From assembly GCA_000955795.1 (NCBI GenBank), contig JYOB01000017.1:248001-312000 (forward strand): DNA of 64,000 bases, in the 5' to 3' direction. The notes under the pieces were generated by a model that was given only the letters and a program-made list of their open reading frames with translations, was not told the origin of the DNA and ran no database searches. Numbering within the stretch: position 1 is the stretch's first letter; each line of letters starts with the position of its first letter. This DNA comes from Burkholderiaceae bacterium 26 (GTDB lineage Bacteria > Pseudomonadota > Gammaproteobacteria > Burkholderiales > Burkholderiaceae). A program made the position numbers and the translations under genes. Below, one piece after another: positions 8,747-19,297 of the stretch.

Positions 8747-9913
8747 TTACGCCGCCAGCGCTGTGTCGCGAACGTGCCGGCGCGCGAATTGCCACCAAAG
8801 CCACGTCGAGTCGGGCCCCGGCGCGTGGAAGGCATAGCGCGGGTCGCCGCCGCTCCAGGCGTGGCCCGCGGCGGTGAGTTGGCACAGGCTGACGATGCAT
8901 TCGCCATCACGCATGTCGTTGCGCAGGACATAGCCGTCGCCGCGGGTAGTTTCTCGTGAGACGTTGCCCCCATCGCCCAGATGATTCAGTGCGCGGAATT
9001 GCGCGGCCAACTGCGCCTGGTTGGCGGGGTTGACGGCCTCGTCGCGCAGGCCGTGCAGAAGCATCGTCGGCATGCCGGGGTAGGTGGGCACGTTCACCAC
9101 GCTTGAGAGCGCCTCGACAGCGTCGACGCGTGCCCCGCGACGCATCAGGTTCAATGCAGACGCCGGTGAGCGTGCCACGCCCAAGGCCGGGCCAGAGTGC
9201 AGTGCCAACGCGGCGAACAGTTTCGGATGACGCAATGCCATCAGGCCGGCCAAGCCCGCGCCGGCTGACAACCCTGCCAGATACACACGCGAAGGGTCGG
9301 CGCCAGTTTGCGCGAGGGTTTGTTCGATCAGTTGAACAATGCCATCGGCCTCGCGCGCGCCGGCGTGCTCCGGGTCATACCAATGCCAGCAACATTGCGG
9401 ATGCGCGCGGCGCGGCTGCTCCGGATACAGCACGATAAAGCCCTCGCGGTCTGCCAGTGCGTTCATGCGTGTGCCATGCGCCAGCACTTCTGCCGATTGC
9501 TTGCAGCCATGCAGCATCACCATCAGGGCGGGCGGCTTGCCTCCGCGTGTAGGCGGTGTGTAGAGCCAGTATTCCGGCCGGCGCGCCACCACGGCGGGCG
9601 ACTCAGGTTCGTAGATGAACTGTTCGCGCACGAAGGTTCCCTGGGTGGGCGTGGGGCGTACGCGGCGCGGGTTATCGCGGCGTGCGGTTGGCTTGGGCGG
9701 CTTGACCGGTTTGGGCGGCCATGACTGGCGGCCAAAGCCCGGCGTGGTCAGGGCGTCGACTAGCCGGGTGATGGATTTCATCCAAGTACGGTGCATGGCG
9801 GCGGAAATGGGCGCGGATGAGGACGATGGTGCCCGTGCTCTCCGAAGGGCCGCAAGTGGTTTCGATATTGGTAAGACAGTGTGCCAGTGATTTTGTTGCG
9901 TTGCAGCATTCAA
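8747..9913 (-). CDS. PHB-depolymerase-family esterase (alpha/beta hydrolase)
   Basis: An alpha/beta hydrolase of the short-chain polyhydroxyalkanoate depolymerase/feruloyl esterase family. Visible signatures are the oxyanion-hole region MVMLHGCKQSAEVLAHGTRMN, the nucleophile elbow GLSAG in YLAGLSAGAGLAGLMALRHP, and the C-terminal HAWSGGDP holding the likely catalytic His. No convincing signal peptide is seen, so it may be intracellular or leave by another route. The start is uncertain: ATGs at 9913, 9796 and 9781 are all in frame, and MKSITRLVDALTTPGF at 9781 resembles family N-termini. No strong ribosome-binding site picks one. Confidence 0.82.
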   Translation of the reverse strand: MNAATQQNHWHTVLPISKPLAALRRARAPSSSSAPISAAMHRTWMKSITRLVDALTTPGFGRQSWPPKPVKPPKPTARRDNPRRVRPTPTQGTFVREQFIYEPESPAVVARRPEYWLYTPPTRGGKPPALMVMLHGCKQSAEVLAHGTRMNALADREGFIVLYPEQPRRAHPQCCWHWYDPEHAGAREADGIVQLIEQTLAQTGADPSRVYLAGLSAGAGLAGLMALRHPKLFAALALHSGPALGVARSPASALNLMRRGARVDAVEALSSVVNVPTYPGMPTMLLHGLRDEAVNPANQAQLAAQFRALNHLGDGGNVSRETTRGDGYVLRNDMRDGECIVSLCQLTAAGHAWSGGDPRYAFHAPGPDSTWLWWQFARRHVRDTALAA

Positions 9914-10024
9914 AGTGGGTGAAGCGCCTCTTGAGTGCCTTATCGGGCCGCAAAGTTTGCAATTGCGCGTGAGACTGTCATGGAGACACCGCAGGTGAGC
10001 GGCTACACTGCCGCGACGGGCCAG

Positions 10025-10034
10025 CCCCCCCCCC
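10025..10034. repeat. Poly-C tract (10 C) upstream of the LysM gene
   Basis: An uninterrupted run of ten C residues followed by GGG, 53 bases before the ATG of the BON-LysM gene and just after a TACACT -10-like hexamer at about 10008. Homopolymers of this length are prone to slippage. Confidence 0.8.
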
Positions 10035-10086
10035 GGGCATGCCCTTCTGCATTCCCGTTCCCCGTTGTGTACTTATGGAGGTCGTT

Positions 10087-10572
10087 ATGGGTTTTTTTGA
10101 CTTCATCAAAGAGGCTGGCGAGAAGCTCTTCCACGGCAGCGCTGCGGCCGCGCCGGCCGATGCATCGGCGGATGCCGATGCCGCCAAGGCAGCCGACGAT
10201 GCCAAGGGCCAAGCCATCCAGGACTACATCGCGCAGCAGGGCCTGAGCGCCACGGCGCTGTCAGTGCAGGTTGAAGGCGATGCTGCCAAGGTATTTGGCG
10301 TAGCGCCCGACCAAGCCACGCGCGAAAAGATCATCCTGTGCTGCGGCAACGTCGAGGGCATCAAGTCGGTGGATGACCAGATGTCGGTCAACACCGAGTC
10401 GGAAGAATCGCAATGGCACACGGTGGAGCGCGGCGACACGCTCTCGGCCATCGCCAAGAAGTTCTACGGCGATGCCAACAAGTACCCCGCCATCTTCGAA
10501 GCCAACAAGCCGATGCTGTCGAATCCGGACAAGATCTATCCGGGGCAGAAGCTGCGCATTCCGGCGGCGTGA
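10087..10572 (+). CDS. BON and LysM domain protein (Kbp/YgaU-like)
   Basis: A 161-residue protein matching the E. coli Kbp (YgaU) layout: N-terminal MGFFDFIKEAGEKLF, an Ala/Asp-rich linker, a BON domain (about residues 45-105) and a LysM domain (WHTVERGDTLSAIAKKFYGDANKYPAIFEANKPML, to the end). Kbp is a cytoplasmic K+-binding protein induced by salt stress; LysM domains generally bind peptidoglycan sugars. There is no signal peptide, which supports the Kbp role. A poly-C tract lies in its 5' region. It is monocistronic, followed by a terminator. Confidence 0.88.
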   Translation: MGFFDFIKEAGEKLFHGSAAAAPADASADADAAKAADDAKGQAIQDYIAQQGLSATALSVQVEGDAAKVFGVAPDQATREKIILCCGNVEGIKSVDDQMSVNTESEESQWHTVERGDTLSAIAKKFYGDANKYPAIFEANKPMLSNPDKIYPGQKLRIPAA

Positions 10573-10594
10573 TTCGTTTCGGAAGACGCAAAGC

Positions 10595-10626
10595 AAAAAG
10601 CCCAGTCGATGAAGACTGGGCTTTTT
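10595..10626. terminator. Bidirectional terminator between the LysM gene and tRNA-Thr
   Basis: A perfect stem AAAAAGCCCAGTC/GACTGGGCTTTTT with a 6-base loop. It sits after the LysM gene (rightward) and after tRNA-Thr (leftward), so it can serve both. Confidence 0.9.
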
Positions 10627-10631
10627 AATTC

Positions 10632-10707
10632 TGGTGCCGCTGACCGGAATCGAACTGGTGACCTTCGCATTACGAATGCGCTGCTCTACCGACTGAGCTA
10701 CAGCGGC
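10632..10707 (-). tRNA. tRNA-Thr (anticodon CGT)
   Basis: A 76-base cloverleaf with acceptor stem GCCGCTG/CAGCGGC, encoded CCA, anticodon loop TTCGTAA (anticodon CGT, reading ACG) and T-loop GTTCGATTCC. The anticodon arm is essentially identical to E. coli thrW. Confidence 0.95.
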
Positions 10708-10783
10708 GTCGGAAACAGCGATTCTAACAGAACTTTTTATCGCTCTGCAAGAACCGCTGGAACAACAGTCTTACGTGGCGTCG

Positions 10784-11800
10784 TTACGCTGTTTTCTTGG
10801 CGTCGAGGTGATATTGCGTGACGCGATCCACCTCGTTCTTTGACCCCAGAACCACCGCCACGCGCTGGTGCAGCTGTTCGGGCTGGATGTCCAGAATGCG
10901 TTGCTCGCCGTTGGTGGCTGCGCCACCGGCCTGTTCCACCAGGAAGGCCATCGGGTTGGCTTCGTACATCAGGCGCAGCTTGCCGGCCTTGCCGGGCTCG
11001 CGCTTATCCCAGGGGTACATGAAGATGCCGCCGCGCGTGAGGATGCGATGCACGTCGGCCACCATCGAGGCGATCCAGCGCATGTTGAAATCCTTGCCGC
11101 GCGGGCCTTCGGTGCCGGCCAGGCATTCGTCGATGTAGCGGCGCACGGGCGGGGCCCAGTGGCGCATGTTCGACATGTTGATGGCGAATTCCTTCGTGTC
11201 GACCGGAATCTTCACGTCTCGGCTGGTGAGGACGAAGCTGCCGACTTCACGGTCCAGCGTGAACATGTGCACGCCATTACCGACGGTCAGCACCAGGGTG
11301 GTCTGCGGGCCGTACACGGCGTAACCGGCAGCGACCTGCTTTGCACCGGGCTGCAAGAAATCGGCTTCGGTCACAGCCTGGCCTGCTTGGGGCATGTGCA
11401 GCACCGAGAAGATCGTGCCGATCGACACGTTCACGTCGATGTTGGACGAGCCGTCGAGCGGATCGAACAGCAGCAGGTATTCGCCCTTCGGATAGCGGTG
11501 CGGAATCTCATAGAACGATTCCATCTCTTCCGAGGCCATGGCGGCCAGGTTGCCGCCGTATTCGTTGGCTTCGAGCAGGACTTCGTTGGCGATCACGTCC
11601 AGCTTCTGCTGGGTTTCGCCTTGCACGTTGCCGGTGCCGGCCGAGCCGAGCACGCCGGCCAGCGCGCCCTTGTTGATGCTGTGCGAGATCGCCTTGCAGG
11701 CGCGCGCCACGACTTCGAGCAGCAGGCGCAGCTCGGCCGGGATGGTGTTGTGCTCGCGCTGCTCTTCGATCAGGTAGCGGGTGAGGTTGATGCGCTTCAT
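10784..11800 (-). CDS. fbp: Fructose-1,6-bisphosphatase, class 1
   Basis: Hydrolyses fructose 1,6-bisphosphate to fructose 6-phosphate in gluconeogenesis. The 338-residue protein has the metal/phosphate motif [21 protein letters not shown] and the C-terminal substrate-binding [20 protein letters not shown], and is of normal class 1 length. The ATG at 11800 ([18 protein letters not shown]) is preceded by an AGGAGAA ribosome-binding site. It lies 46 bases downstream of pepN on the same strand and is probably cotranscribed. Confidence 0.97.
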   Translation of the reverse strand: MKRINLTRYLIEEQREHNTIPAELRLLLEVVARACKAISHSINKGALAGVLGSAGTGNVQGETQQKLDVIANEVLLEANEYGGNLAAMASEEMESFYEIPHRYPKGEYLLLFDPLDGSSNIDVNVSIGTIFSVLHMPQAGQAVTEADFLQPGAKQVAAGYAVYGPQTTLVLTVGNGVHMFTLDREVGSFVLTSRDVKIPVDTKEFAINMSNMRHWAPPVRRYIDECLAGTEGPRGKDFNMRWIASMVADVHRILTRGGIFMYPWDKREPGKAGKLRLMYEANPMAFLVEQAGGAATNGEQRILDIQPEQLHQRVAVVLGSKNEVDRVTQYHLDAKKTA

Positions 11801-11846
11801 GGGTTCTCCTGAGACGGGCGCGATTTTACGATACAAGCGGTGACAT

Positions 11847-14549
11847 TCAGGCCAGCGCCTTGCCGACGATCTCACGCACATCGCGCGAGAGGCTCGGATG
11901 TGCCGCCACGCGCTTGAGCGCGTCCTGCATGGCGTCGCGCAGTGTGGGCACGTATTTGCGCCAGCGGTCCAGCGCGCGTGCCAGGCGGGCGGAGACCTGC
12001 GGGTTGATGGCGTCGAGCGCGAGCACCTGCTCGGCCCAGTAGGCATAGCCGGAACCATCGGCGGCGTGGAACTGCGCGGGGTTGCCCGAGCAGAAGCTGA
12101 AGATCAGCGAGCGCGCGCGGTTCGGGTTGCGCAGCGTGAAGGCCGGATGGGCCATCAACGCGCGCACGGTGGCCAGCGTCGGCTTGCCGGCGGCGCCCGG
12201 CTGCATGGCTTGCAGCGAGAACCACTTGTCGATGACGAGGGCATCGTCGGCAAAGCGCGTGTAGAAATCGGCCAGTGCGGCTTCGCGGCCCGGGGCATAG
12301 CTGGTGACCATCGCGGAGAGGGCGCCCATGCGGTCGGTCATGTTGGTGGCGCGGGCATATTGCTGTTCGGCCAGGGCCAGCGCCTCGGGGGCTTCGGTTT
12401 CCACCAGATAGCCGAGGGCGATGTTCTTGAGCGCGCGCTTGCCTGCAGACACAGCATCGGGCGAGTAGGCGCCTTCGGTCTGGTTGTCTTGATAGGCGCG
12501 CAGCAGTTCCGCGTTGAGCTTTTCTGCCAGCGTGCGGCGCAGCGTGCGGCGGGCGGTGTGGATGGCAGCCGGATCGGCCACGTCCATGCGCTCGGCCAGA
12601 TAGCCTTCGGCCGGCAGGATCAGCATCTGCTCGCGGAAGGCCGGATCAAGCGAGGTGTCGGCGATCACGGCACGCAGGGCTTCGACCAGCGCCGGATCAA
12701 CCACCGGCGCGCGGCCGTGCTGGATGTCGGTCACCATGCGCAGCAGCGTGTCGGTGGCCAGGCGCTGGCCGGCTTCCCAGCGATTGAACGGGTCTGAATC
12801 GTGCGCGAGCTGGAACGTGAGCTGCTCGGTCGTATAGCCGTATTCGACGACTACCGGCGCCGAGAAATTGCGCAGCAGCGAGGGCAACGGCGCTTCGGCC
12901 ATATCTTCGAAGACGAAGGTCTGCTTGGTTTCAGTGAAGTCCAGTACGCGCGTGGTCACGGGCGAGGGCGATGCGGCCTCGCCATGCAAACGCAGCGGCA
13001 AGTCGCGGCCTTGCTTGTCGATCAGCCCGATGGCAAATGGGATGTGGAACGGCTGCTTCTGGATGCCGCTGGTGGTCTCGATGCCGACCGGCTCGCAGCG
13101 CTGGCGCAGCGTGAGCGTGTAGGTGTGCGTGGCCGCATCGTAGTGACCGTCAACGGCCACGACCGGCGTGCCGGCCTGGCTGTACCAGCGGCCGAATTGC
13201 GAGAGGTCGCGGCCGTTGGCATCGGCCATGGCAGCGCGGAAGTCGTCACAGGTGACGGCTTGGCCATCATGGCGCTGGAAGTACAGGTCCATGCCCTTGC
13301 GGAAGCCGTCGCGGCCGAGCAGGGTCTGGTACATGCGCACGACTTCCGCGCCTTTTTCGTACACCGTGACGGTATAGAAATTATTAATCTCTTCGTAGCT
13401 GTCGGGCCGCACCGGGTGGGCCATCGGCCCGGCATCTTCCGGAAACTGCGCCTGCCGCAGCACGCGCACATCTTCGATGCGCTTCACGGCACGGGCGCTG
13501 GCTGCGGCGGCTTCGTTACCGGCGGCTGCGGCCATGTCGGCGGAGAATTCCTGATCACGGAACACGGTCAGGCCTTCCTTCAGGCTCAGCTGGAACCAGT
13601 CGCGGCAAGTGACGCGGTTACCCGTCCAGTTGTGAAAGTATTCGTGGCCGACCACCGATTCGATATTGGCGAAATCCACATCGGTCGCCGTCTCGGCATT
13701 GGCCAGCACGTATTTCGTGTTGAAGATGTTCAGGCCCTTGTTTTCCATCGCGCCCATGTTGAAGTCGCCCACGGCGACGATCATGAAGCGGTCGAGATCC
13801 AGCTCCAGGCCGAAGCGGCGTTCGTCCCAATGGATCGAATGGATGAGCGAATCCATCGCGTGGCGCGTCTTGTCGAGGTCTTGCGCTTCCACCCACACCT
13901 GCAGCAGCTTCTCTTTGCCCGAAGCTGACTGGATGCGCTCTTCGATGCACTCCAGCTTGCCCGCCACCAGCGCGAACAGATAAGACGGCTTCTTGAACGG
14001 GTCGTGCCACACGGCTTCGTGGCGGCCGTCCGGCAGGTCGCGCTCCGACATGAGATTGCCGTTGGACAGCAGCACCGGATAGTCCGCTTTCGATGCGCGC
14101 AGCGTGACGGTGTAGACCGTCATCACGTCCGGGCGGTCGAGGAAGTAGGTGATCTTGCGAAAGCCCTCGGCCTCGCACTGCGTGAAGAAGTTGCCGTTGG
14201 AAACGTACAAGCCCATCAGCGACGAATTGGCTGCGGGATTGCAGTAGGTGGTGAGTTCCAGGGTGAAGCTGGTGCCAACATCGGCAGGCACGGCATCGAT
14301 GGTGAGGGTGTCGCCCGAGGCTTGCAGGCCGGACAGCGCTTTACCGTCGACGGTTGCGGCGGCCAGTTCCAGCCCTTCACCCACCAGCACGAGAGGCTTG
14401 CCGGCGTCCGTGCGCGTCATGCGCATGCGGTTGACGACGCGGGTGCGCTCGGGCACGAGATCGATCTCCAGGGCCACTTCGTCAATGCGGAAAGCGGGCG
14501 CGGTGTAGTCCTTGCGGTAAATCGTGACGGCGGTATCGGTGCGCAACAT
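11847..14549 (-). CDS. pepN: Aminopeptidase N (M1 family zinc metallopeptidase)
   Basis: A cytoplasmic aminopeptidase with broad N-terminal specificity. It shows the exopeptidase motif [12 protein letters not shown] and the zinc-binding HEYFHNW followed 18 residues later by Glu in LKEGLTVF. The C-terminal DUF3458 domains are complete. The start at 14549 ([15 protein letters not shown], 900 residues) has GAGG nine bases upstream; ATG 14558 is nearly equivalent. The frame stays open about 300 bases further upstream, but that part overlaps the divergent lipoprotein gene and is not family-like. Confidence 0.95.
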   Translation of the reverse strand: MLRTDTAVTIYRKDYTAPAFRIDEVALEIDLVPERTRVVNRMRMTRTDAGKPLVLVGEGLELAAATVDGKALSGLQASGDTLTIDAVPADVGTSFTLELTTYCNPAANSSLMGLYVSNGNFFTQCEAEGFRKITYFLDRPDVMTVYTVTLRASKADYPVLLSNGNLMSERDLPDGRHEAVWHDPFKKPSYLFALVAGKLECIEERIQSASGKEKLLQVWVEAQDLDKTRHAMDSLIHSIHWDERRFGLELDLDRFMIVAVGDFNMGAMENKGLNIFNTKYVLANAETATDVDFANIESVVGHEYFHNWTGNRVTCRDWFQLSLKEGLTVFRDQEFSADMAAAAGNEAAAASARAVKRIEDVRVLRQAQFPEDAGPMAHPVRPDSYEEINNFYTVTVYEKGAEVVRMYQTLLGRDGFRKGMDLYFQRHDGQAVTCDDFRAAMADANGRDLSQFGRWYSQAGTPVVAVDGHYDAATHTYTLTLRQRCEPVGIETTSGIQKQPFHIPFAIGLIDKQGRDLPLRLHGEAASPSPVTTRVLDFTETKQTFVFEDMAEAPLPSLLRNFSAPVVVEYGYTTEQLTFQLAHDSDPFNRWEAGQRLATDTLLRMVTDIQHGRAPVVDPALVEALRAVIADTSLDPAFREQMLILPAEGYLAERMDVADPAAIHTARRTLRRTLAEKLNAELLRAYQDNQTEGAYSPDAVSAGKRALKNIALGYLVETEAPEALALAEQQYARATNMTDRMGALSAMVTSYAPGREAALADFYTRFADDALVIDKWFSLQAMQPGAAGKPTLATVRALMAHPAFTLRNPNRARSLIFSFCSGNPAQFHAADGSGYAYWAEQVLALDAINPQVSARLARALDRWRKYVPTLRDAMQDALKRVAAHPSLSRDVREIVGKALA

Positions 14550-14703
14550 CGGTAACATCCTCGTAGAGGTACGCAAAAGGCCATTGTACTCAGGCCCTTG
14601 GCGGGAATCTTCCGCGCGGGGCGTCACTCTGAGTAACAGAGTGCCCGCAGCCCGCTTCCGGGGCCCGCGACCATCTGTCTGATTGAGAGTAGGGGGATTT
14701 TCT

Positions 14704-15360
14704 ATGTGGAAATGGATCAAGACATCGGGCGTCTGGCCGATGGCTGGCGCCCTGATGGCGGCCAGCCTGCTGGCGGGCTGCGCGAGCACGGTCACCAGCC
14801 AGGTGACGGCGTTCCGGCAACCCGGCTGGACCGACAACCCGCCGCGCACCTATGCCTTCGAGCATACCGCAGCGCAGCAAAACGATCTTGAACGCCAGAC
14901 CTACGAGGCCTGGACATCAGACCAACTGGCCGTCCACGGCTTTACCAGCGTGCCGCGCGCCAGCGCGCGCTATCTGGTCCGCCTTGACTATTCGACCGCC
15001 ACGCGCCTCGTGCAGGTGCGCCAGCCCGTGTACCCGGATCCGTATTGGGGACCGGGGCCCTGGGGGCCATGGCGTAGTCCTTGGGGGCCCTGGGGCCCGT
15101 GGGGGCCGCAATATGTGGATACCAACGTGCAGGTGCCGTTCTATGCCTATCACGTGGAAATTGACGAGGCAGCCACCGGTAAGCGCGTTTATCAGGTGAC
15201 GGCGCAAACGCAGGGTGGGGATGGATCGCTGACGGCGGTGATGCCGTACCTGGTACGCAGCGCATTTGCCAATTTCCCGGCGCCGAATGCGCAGCCCATC
15301 GTCGTAGAGCTGCCTGTTGATCCATCGGTGAAACCGGCGGCGAAACCGGCACCCAAGTAG
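14704..15360 (+). CDS. DUF4136 domain lipoprotein
   Basis: A 218-residue protein with a lipoprotein signal peptide ending LLAGC (Cys near residue 26), then a DUF4136-like domain. This family is common in Burkholderiales and has no known function. In the middle is a tandem PWGPW-type repeat (about residues 118-138) encoded by a very G-rich stretch at 15050-15110. The C-terminus is Lys/Pro/Ala-rich. It probably sits in the outer membrane facing the periplasm. It is divergent from pepN. Confidence 0.83.
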   Translation: MWKWIKTSGVWPMAGALMAASLLAGCASTVTSQVTAFRQPGWTDNPPRTYAFEHTAAQQNDLERQTYEAWTSDQLAVHGFTSVPRASARYLVRLDYSTATRLVQVRQPVYPDPYWGPGPWGPWRSPWGPWGPWGPQYVDTNVQVPFYAYHVEIDEAATGKRVYQVTAQTQGGDGSLTAVMPYLVRSAFANFPAPNAQPIVVELPVDPSVKPAAKPAPK

Positions 15361-15655
15361 TGCGCCAGGGTGGGTTTTGGCCGACGGTCTACGTTAGAAT
15401 GCATGACCTAATCTGTAGGCCGCCAGCCGTATCCCGCTTGAGCGTTGTCACTTCGTCCCGTCTCGCGCCGACCGCCACCCCTGGCCGGCGCTGCCTCCGC
15501 CCCGTCGCTACCCTCTTGACGGTGCTGCGCAACGCGTGCGGCCTCACCCCCGGTTTCTCTCTGTTCCCACTGTTTTTTGCCACTTCGTCTCAGGGAGTTT
15601 CTGCCTGAGCGCATGTGCGCCTCATCTGCGGAACTCCCCATCAGGATTCATTGCT
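15361..15655. other. Intergenic region upstream of maeB
   Basis: 295 bases with no convincing gene. A TAGAAT -10-like hexamer occurs near 15394; no matching -35 stands out. A pyrimidine-rich stretch and the GGAACTCCCC/AGGGAG area before the ATG may fold. It probably holds the malic enzyme promoter and leader. Confidence 0.4.
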
Positions 15656-17977
15656 ATGAACGACAAGCTTCACGACGCCTCGCCGGATTCCCAAGACCAA
15701 GGGGCCGAGGCCGAACTGCGCCGCGCGGCGTTTGAATACCACCGCGCCCCCACGCGCGGCAAGATTGAGGTGCGCCCGACCAAGGCGCTGATCAACCAGC
15801 GCGACCTGTCGTTGGCATATTCGCCTGGCGTGGCGTATCCGTGCACCGCGATTGAGCAAGACCCGTCGCTGGCGGCGGAGTACACCTCGCGCGGCAACCT
15901 CGTCGGCGTGATCACCAACGGCACCGCTGTGCTGGGCCTGGGCGACATCGGGCCGCTGGCCAGCAAGCCGGTGATGGAAGGCAAGGGCTGCCTGTTCAAG
16001 AAGTTTGCCGGTGTCGATGTGTTCGATATCGAATTGGCGGAGCGCGATCCGGACAAGCTGGTCGACATCATTGCCTCGTTGGAGCCGACGCTGGGCGGTA
16101 TCAACCTCGAAGACATCAAGGCGCCCGAGTGCTTCTACATCGAGCAGAAGCTGCGTGACCGCCTGAACATTCCCGTTTTCCACGATGACCAGCACGGCAC
16201 GGCGATCATCTCGTCGGCGGCGCTGCTCAACGGCCTGAAGGTCGTCGGCAAGGACATCGGCAGCGTAAAGGTGGCCGTGTCGGGCGCGGGCGCCGCGGCC
16301 ATCGCCTGCCTGGACGTGATGGTGGGCCTGGGCGTCAAGCGTGAAAACGTCTACGTGGTCGATTCGAAGGGCGTGATCTATGTTGGCCGCGACGCCAAGA
16401 TGGAGCCGAACAAGGCACGCTATGCGCAAGACACGTCGGCCCGTACGCTGGCCGACATCGTGCGCGATGCAGACGTGTTCCTCGGTTGCTCGGCCGCCGG
16501 TGTGCTGACCGCCGACATGGTCAAGACCATGGCTCCGAAGCCGATCATCCTGGCACTGGCCAACCCCGAGCCGGAAATCCGCCCGGAAGTGGCCAAGGCC
16601 GCGCGCCCGGACTGCATCATCGCCACGGGCCGTTCGGATTACCCGAACCAGGTCAACAACGTGCTGTGCTTCCCGTACATCTTCCGTGGTGCGCTCGACT
16701 GCGGCGCCACCAAGATCACGGAAGAGATGAAGCTTGCGTGCGTGAAGGCCATCGCGGAACTGACAGAAGCCGAAACGAACGACGCAGTGGCGCAGGCTTA
16801 CGTCGGCCAGGACCTGACCTTCGGCCCGGATTACATCATCCCGAAGCCGTTCGATTCGCGCCTGATCGAGAAGATCGCGCCCGCCGTCGCCAAGGCCGCG
16901 GAAGAGTCCGGCGTAGCCACGCGCCCGATCAAGGATCTGGATGCCTATCGCGCCCAGCTGAGCGACTTCGTGTATCACACGGGCTTGACCATGCGCCCGG
17001 TGTTCTCGGCCGCCAAGGCCAACCCGAAGCGCGTCGTGTACGCCGAAGGTGAAGAAGAGCGCGTGCTGCGCGCCGTGCAGACGGTGGTCGACGAAGGCCT
17101 GGCCAAGCCGATCCTGATCGGCCGTCCGCACGTGATTGAAATGCGTATCCAGAAGGCGGGCCTGCGTCTGAAGCCGGGCGTGCACTTCGAGCTGGTGGAC
17201 CCGGAAGATGACCGCCGCTATCACCAGTACCACACCGCTTATCACGAGCTGATGGGCCGCAACGGCGTGACGCCGGACATGGCGAAATCGGCGCTGCGCC
17301 GTTCGAACACGCTGATCGGCGCACTGCTGGTGCGTCTGGGGGATGCCGATGCGCTGCTGTGCGGCACGGTTGGCCGCTTTGATGCCCACCTGGAACACGT
17401 GCGCGACGTGATCGGTCTGGCCCCGAACGCCAAGGTCTTTGCCGCCATGAACGGCCTGATGCTGGAGAAGCACACGCTGTTCATCACCGACACGTTCGTC
17501 AACGAGATGCCGAGCGCTGAAGAACTGGCCGACATCACCAAACTGGCGGCGGAAGAAGTGCGTCGTTTCGGCCAGGAGCCGAAGGTGGCGATGCTGTCGC
17601 ACTCGATGTTCGGCTCGTCGAAGAACGCATCGGCCCGCCGCATGCGCGCGGCGTATGACCTGCTAAAGACCGAAGCGCCGAATCTGCAAGTGGAAGGCGA
17701 GATCCAGGGTGACGCGGCGTTGTCCGAAGATATCCGCCACCACTTCCTGCCGAAGAGCGCCTTCTCGGGCAGCGCAAACCTGCTGGTGATGCCGTCGCTC
17801 GACGCTGCCAACATCGCGTTCAATCTGCTCAAGATCACGGGCGGGCAGGGCGTGACGGTGGGCCCGATCCTGCTGGGCGCGGCCAAGCCGGTGCACATCC
17901 TGAACCCGTCAGCCACATCGCGCCGCATCGTCAATATGACGGCGCTGGCTGTGGCGGATGTGTCGGCTACACGTTGA
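15656..17977 (+). CDS. maeB: NADP-dependent malic enzyme with C-terminal phosphotransacetylase-like domain
   Basis: Decarboxylates malate to pyruvate with NADP reduction, giving NADPH and pyruvate from C4 acids. The 773-residue protein has the malic enzyme half (about 1-430: [33 protein letters not shown] and the nucleotide-binding [15 protein letters not shown]), followed by a phosphate acetyltransferase-like half (about 440-773: [15 protein letters not shown] to the end). That C-terminal domain lacks known PTA activity in MaeB and acts as a regulatory and oligomerisation domain. The start at 15656 follows a weak ribosome-binding site. Confidence 0.96.
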   Translation: MNDKLHDASPDSQDQGAEAELRRAAFEYHRAPTRGKIEVRPTKALINQRDLSLAYSPGVAYPCTAIEQDPSLAAEYTSRGNLVGVITNGTAVLGLGDIGPLASKPVMEGKGCLFKKFAGVDVFDIELAERDPDKLVDIIASLEPTLGGINLEDIKAPECFYIEQKLRDRLNIPVFHDDQHGTAIISSAALLNGLKVVGKDIGSVKVAVSGAGAAAIACLDVMVGLGVKRENVYVVDSKGVIYVGRDAKMEPNKARYAQDTSARTLADIVRDADVFLGCSAAGVLTADMVKTMAPKPIILALANPEPEIRPEVAKAARPDCIIATGRSDYPNQVNNVLCFPYIFRGALDCGATKITEEMKLACVKAIAELTEAETNDAVAQAYVGQDLTFGPDYIIPKPFDSRLIEKIAPAVAKAAEESGVATRPIKDLDAYRAQLSDFVYHTGLTMRPVFSAAKANPKRVVYAEGEEERVLRAVQTVVDEGLAKPILIGRPHVIEMRIQKAGLRLKPGVHFELVDPEDDRRYHQYHTAYHELMGRNGVTPDMAKSALRRSNTLIGALLVRLGDADALLCGTVGRFDAHLEHVRDVIGLAPNAKVFAAMNGLMLEKHTLFITDTFVNEMPSAEELADITKLAAEEVRRFGQEPKVAMLSHSMFGSSKNASARRMRAAYDLLKTEAPNLQVEGEIQGDAALSEDIRHHFLPKSAFSGSANLLVMPSLDAANIAFNLLKITGGQGVTVGPILLGAAKPVHILNPSATSRRIVNMTALAVADVSATR

Positions 17978-18023
17978 TCGGTTGATCCGACCGCTGGGCC
18001 GCTGAAGGTTGGCGGCCCAAAAG

Positions 18024-18059
18024 AAAACGGCGCCTGGGGAAAGTCCAGGCGCCGTTTTT
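18024..18059 (+). terminator. Rho-independent terminator between maeB and the porin
   Basis: A perfect stem AAAACGGCGCCTGG with its complement, a 7-base loop and a T run, about 46 bases after the maeB stop. The A run on the other side may also let it end the convergent porin transcript. Confidence 0.9.
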
Positions 18060-18075
18060 CTTTGCTGCCGACTGC

Positions 18076-19146
18076 TTAGAACTTTGCGCGGATGCCCACG
18101 CCGAAGGTGTCTGCCGAGCTGAGGTTCGTCACCTTGTCGCGCATGTACGCGGCGTACACATCGGTGCGCTTGGACAGCGAGTAGTCGTAGCCGACCGCCC
18201 ACGTGTTGCGCTTCACGTCGGCCGCGCCCGAGGTTTTCGTGTACGCGTACGACGCCAGGATGCTGCCCGGGCCGACCGGCACCGACACGCCCAGTTGGCC
18301 GCCGTTGCTCTTCGCGTCGCCCGAGTTGATGGCGTTCTTGATGTACTGGTACTGACCGTACACCTTGACCACGCCAAAGTCGTACGTGGCGCCCAGTTGC
18401 GCGGCGGTCTGGCGCGAGAAGCCTGCCACCAACGCGTTCAGGTCACCCGGCGCGCCGTCGAAGCGCACTTGCTGGAAGGCTGCCGTGGCCGCGAAGTTGC
18501 CGTGGAAGTACAGGAAGTTGCCACCCCACTTGTTCTGGCCGTTGTGGCCAGCTTGCTCGCCCGCGCCGTAGATGAGGTTGGCGGTCAGACCGTTGAAGTC
18601 CGGCGTGGAGTACATGATCGAGTTGTTCCAGCCTGAATCGCCCACCAGACCCGAGATGCCGCCGGGGCCGCTCAGGCCGTTGCCGAGATAGGTGTGGAAC
18701 ACCATCGGCGAGAACGTGTACGAATCGATGAACGGGTTGAACAGGATCGTCGAGACAAAGTACGGCGGCGTCAGGCGGCCGAGCTTGATCGAGCCCCACG
18801 AGCTCGATTGCAGGCCCACGAACGAGTTGCGGGCGAAGAACGTATCGCCGTCAAAGCGGCCGGACTTGCCGGTGTCCGGGCGGAAGAAAGCTTCCAGCGT
18901 GAAGATTGCCTTCAGGCCGTTGCCCAGATCTTCGCTGCCCTTCATGCCCCAGTACGAGGTCGACATACCGCCCGAGTTGACGCCCCAGGCGCGATCCGAT
19001 GCGCCCAGGCTCTTGGTGGCGCCGGCCCAGGCGTCCACCTGGCCGTACAACGTGACGGATGACTGCGCTTGCGCACCGGCACTTGCTGCCCCCAGTGCCG
19101 ATGCCACTGCCAGCGCGGCCACGCCACGCTTGAATTTCGACTGCAT
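18076..19146 (-). CDS. Gram-negative general porin
   Basis: A 356-residue outer-membrane beta-barrel of the betaproteobacterial porin family. It has a signal peptide to about residue 28 (AGAQAQ), a mature start SSVTLYGQVDAWAG, alternating hydrophobic strands, and a C-terminal phenylalanine (GVGIRAKF) as the barrel-assembly signal. It forms a trimeric channel for small hydrophilic solutes. It sits next to the urate/allantoin genes on the same strand and could serve purine uptake, but this is only positional inference. Confidence 0.93.
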   Translation of the reverse strand: MQSKFKRGVAALAVASALGAASAGAQAQSSVTLYGQVDAWAGATKSLGASDRAWGVNSGGMSTSYWGMKGSEDLGNGLKAIFTLEAFFRPDTGKSGRFDGDTFFARNSFVGLQSSSWGSIKLGRLTPPYFVSTILFNPFIDSYTFSPMVFHTYLGNGLSGPGGISGLVGDSGWNNSIMYSTPDFNGLTANLIYGAGEQAGHNGQNKWGGNFLYFHGNFAATAAFQQVRFDGAPGDLNALVAGFSRQTAAQLGATYDFGVVKVYGQYQYIKNAINSGDAKSNGGQLGVSVPVGPGSILASYAYTKTSGAADVKRNTWAVGYDYSLSKRTDVYAAYMRDKVTNLSSADTFGVGIRAKF

Positions 19147-19297
19147 TGCTACCTCCTTTGTTGTTGAAGATCACTGCGGGTTGCGCCGCATTCTTTGATG
19201 CGGTCGCAGGCCGGCTGGTCAGGCTCCATGCCGATCGGTGTCCCATGCCCCATGACACCGCGCCCACAGCGTTGTTTTTGCTGATGAACCTGAAAAA

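Noticed and set aside
14558-14849. An extended N-terminus for PepN (open frame to 14849)
   Set aside because: It overlaps the lipoprotein gene on the other strand and has no PepN similarity. The family start with a ribosome-binding site is at 14549.
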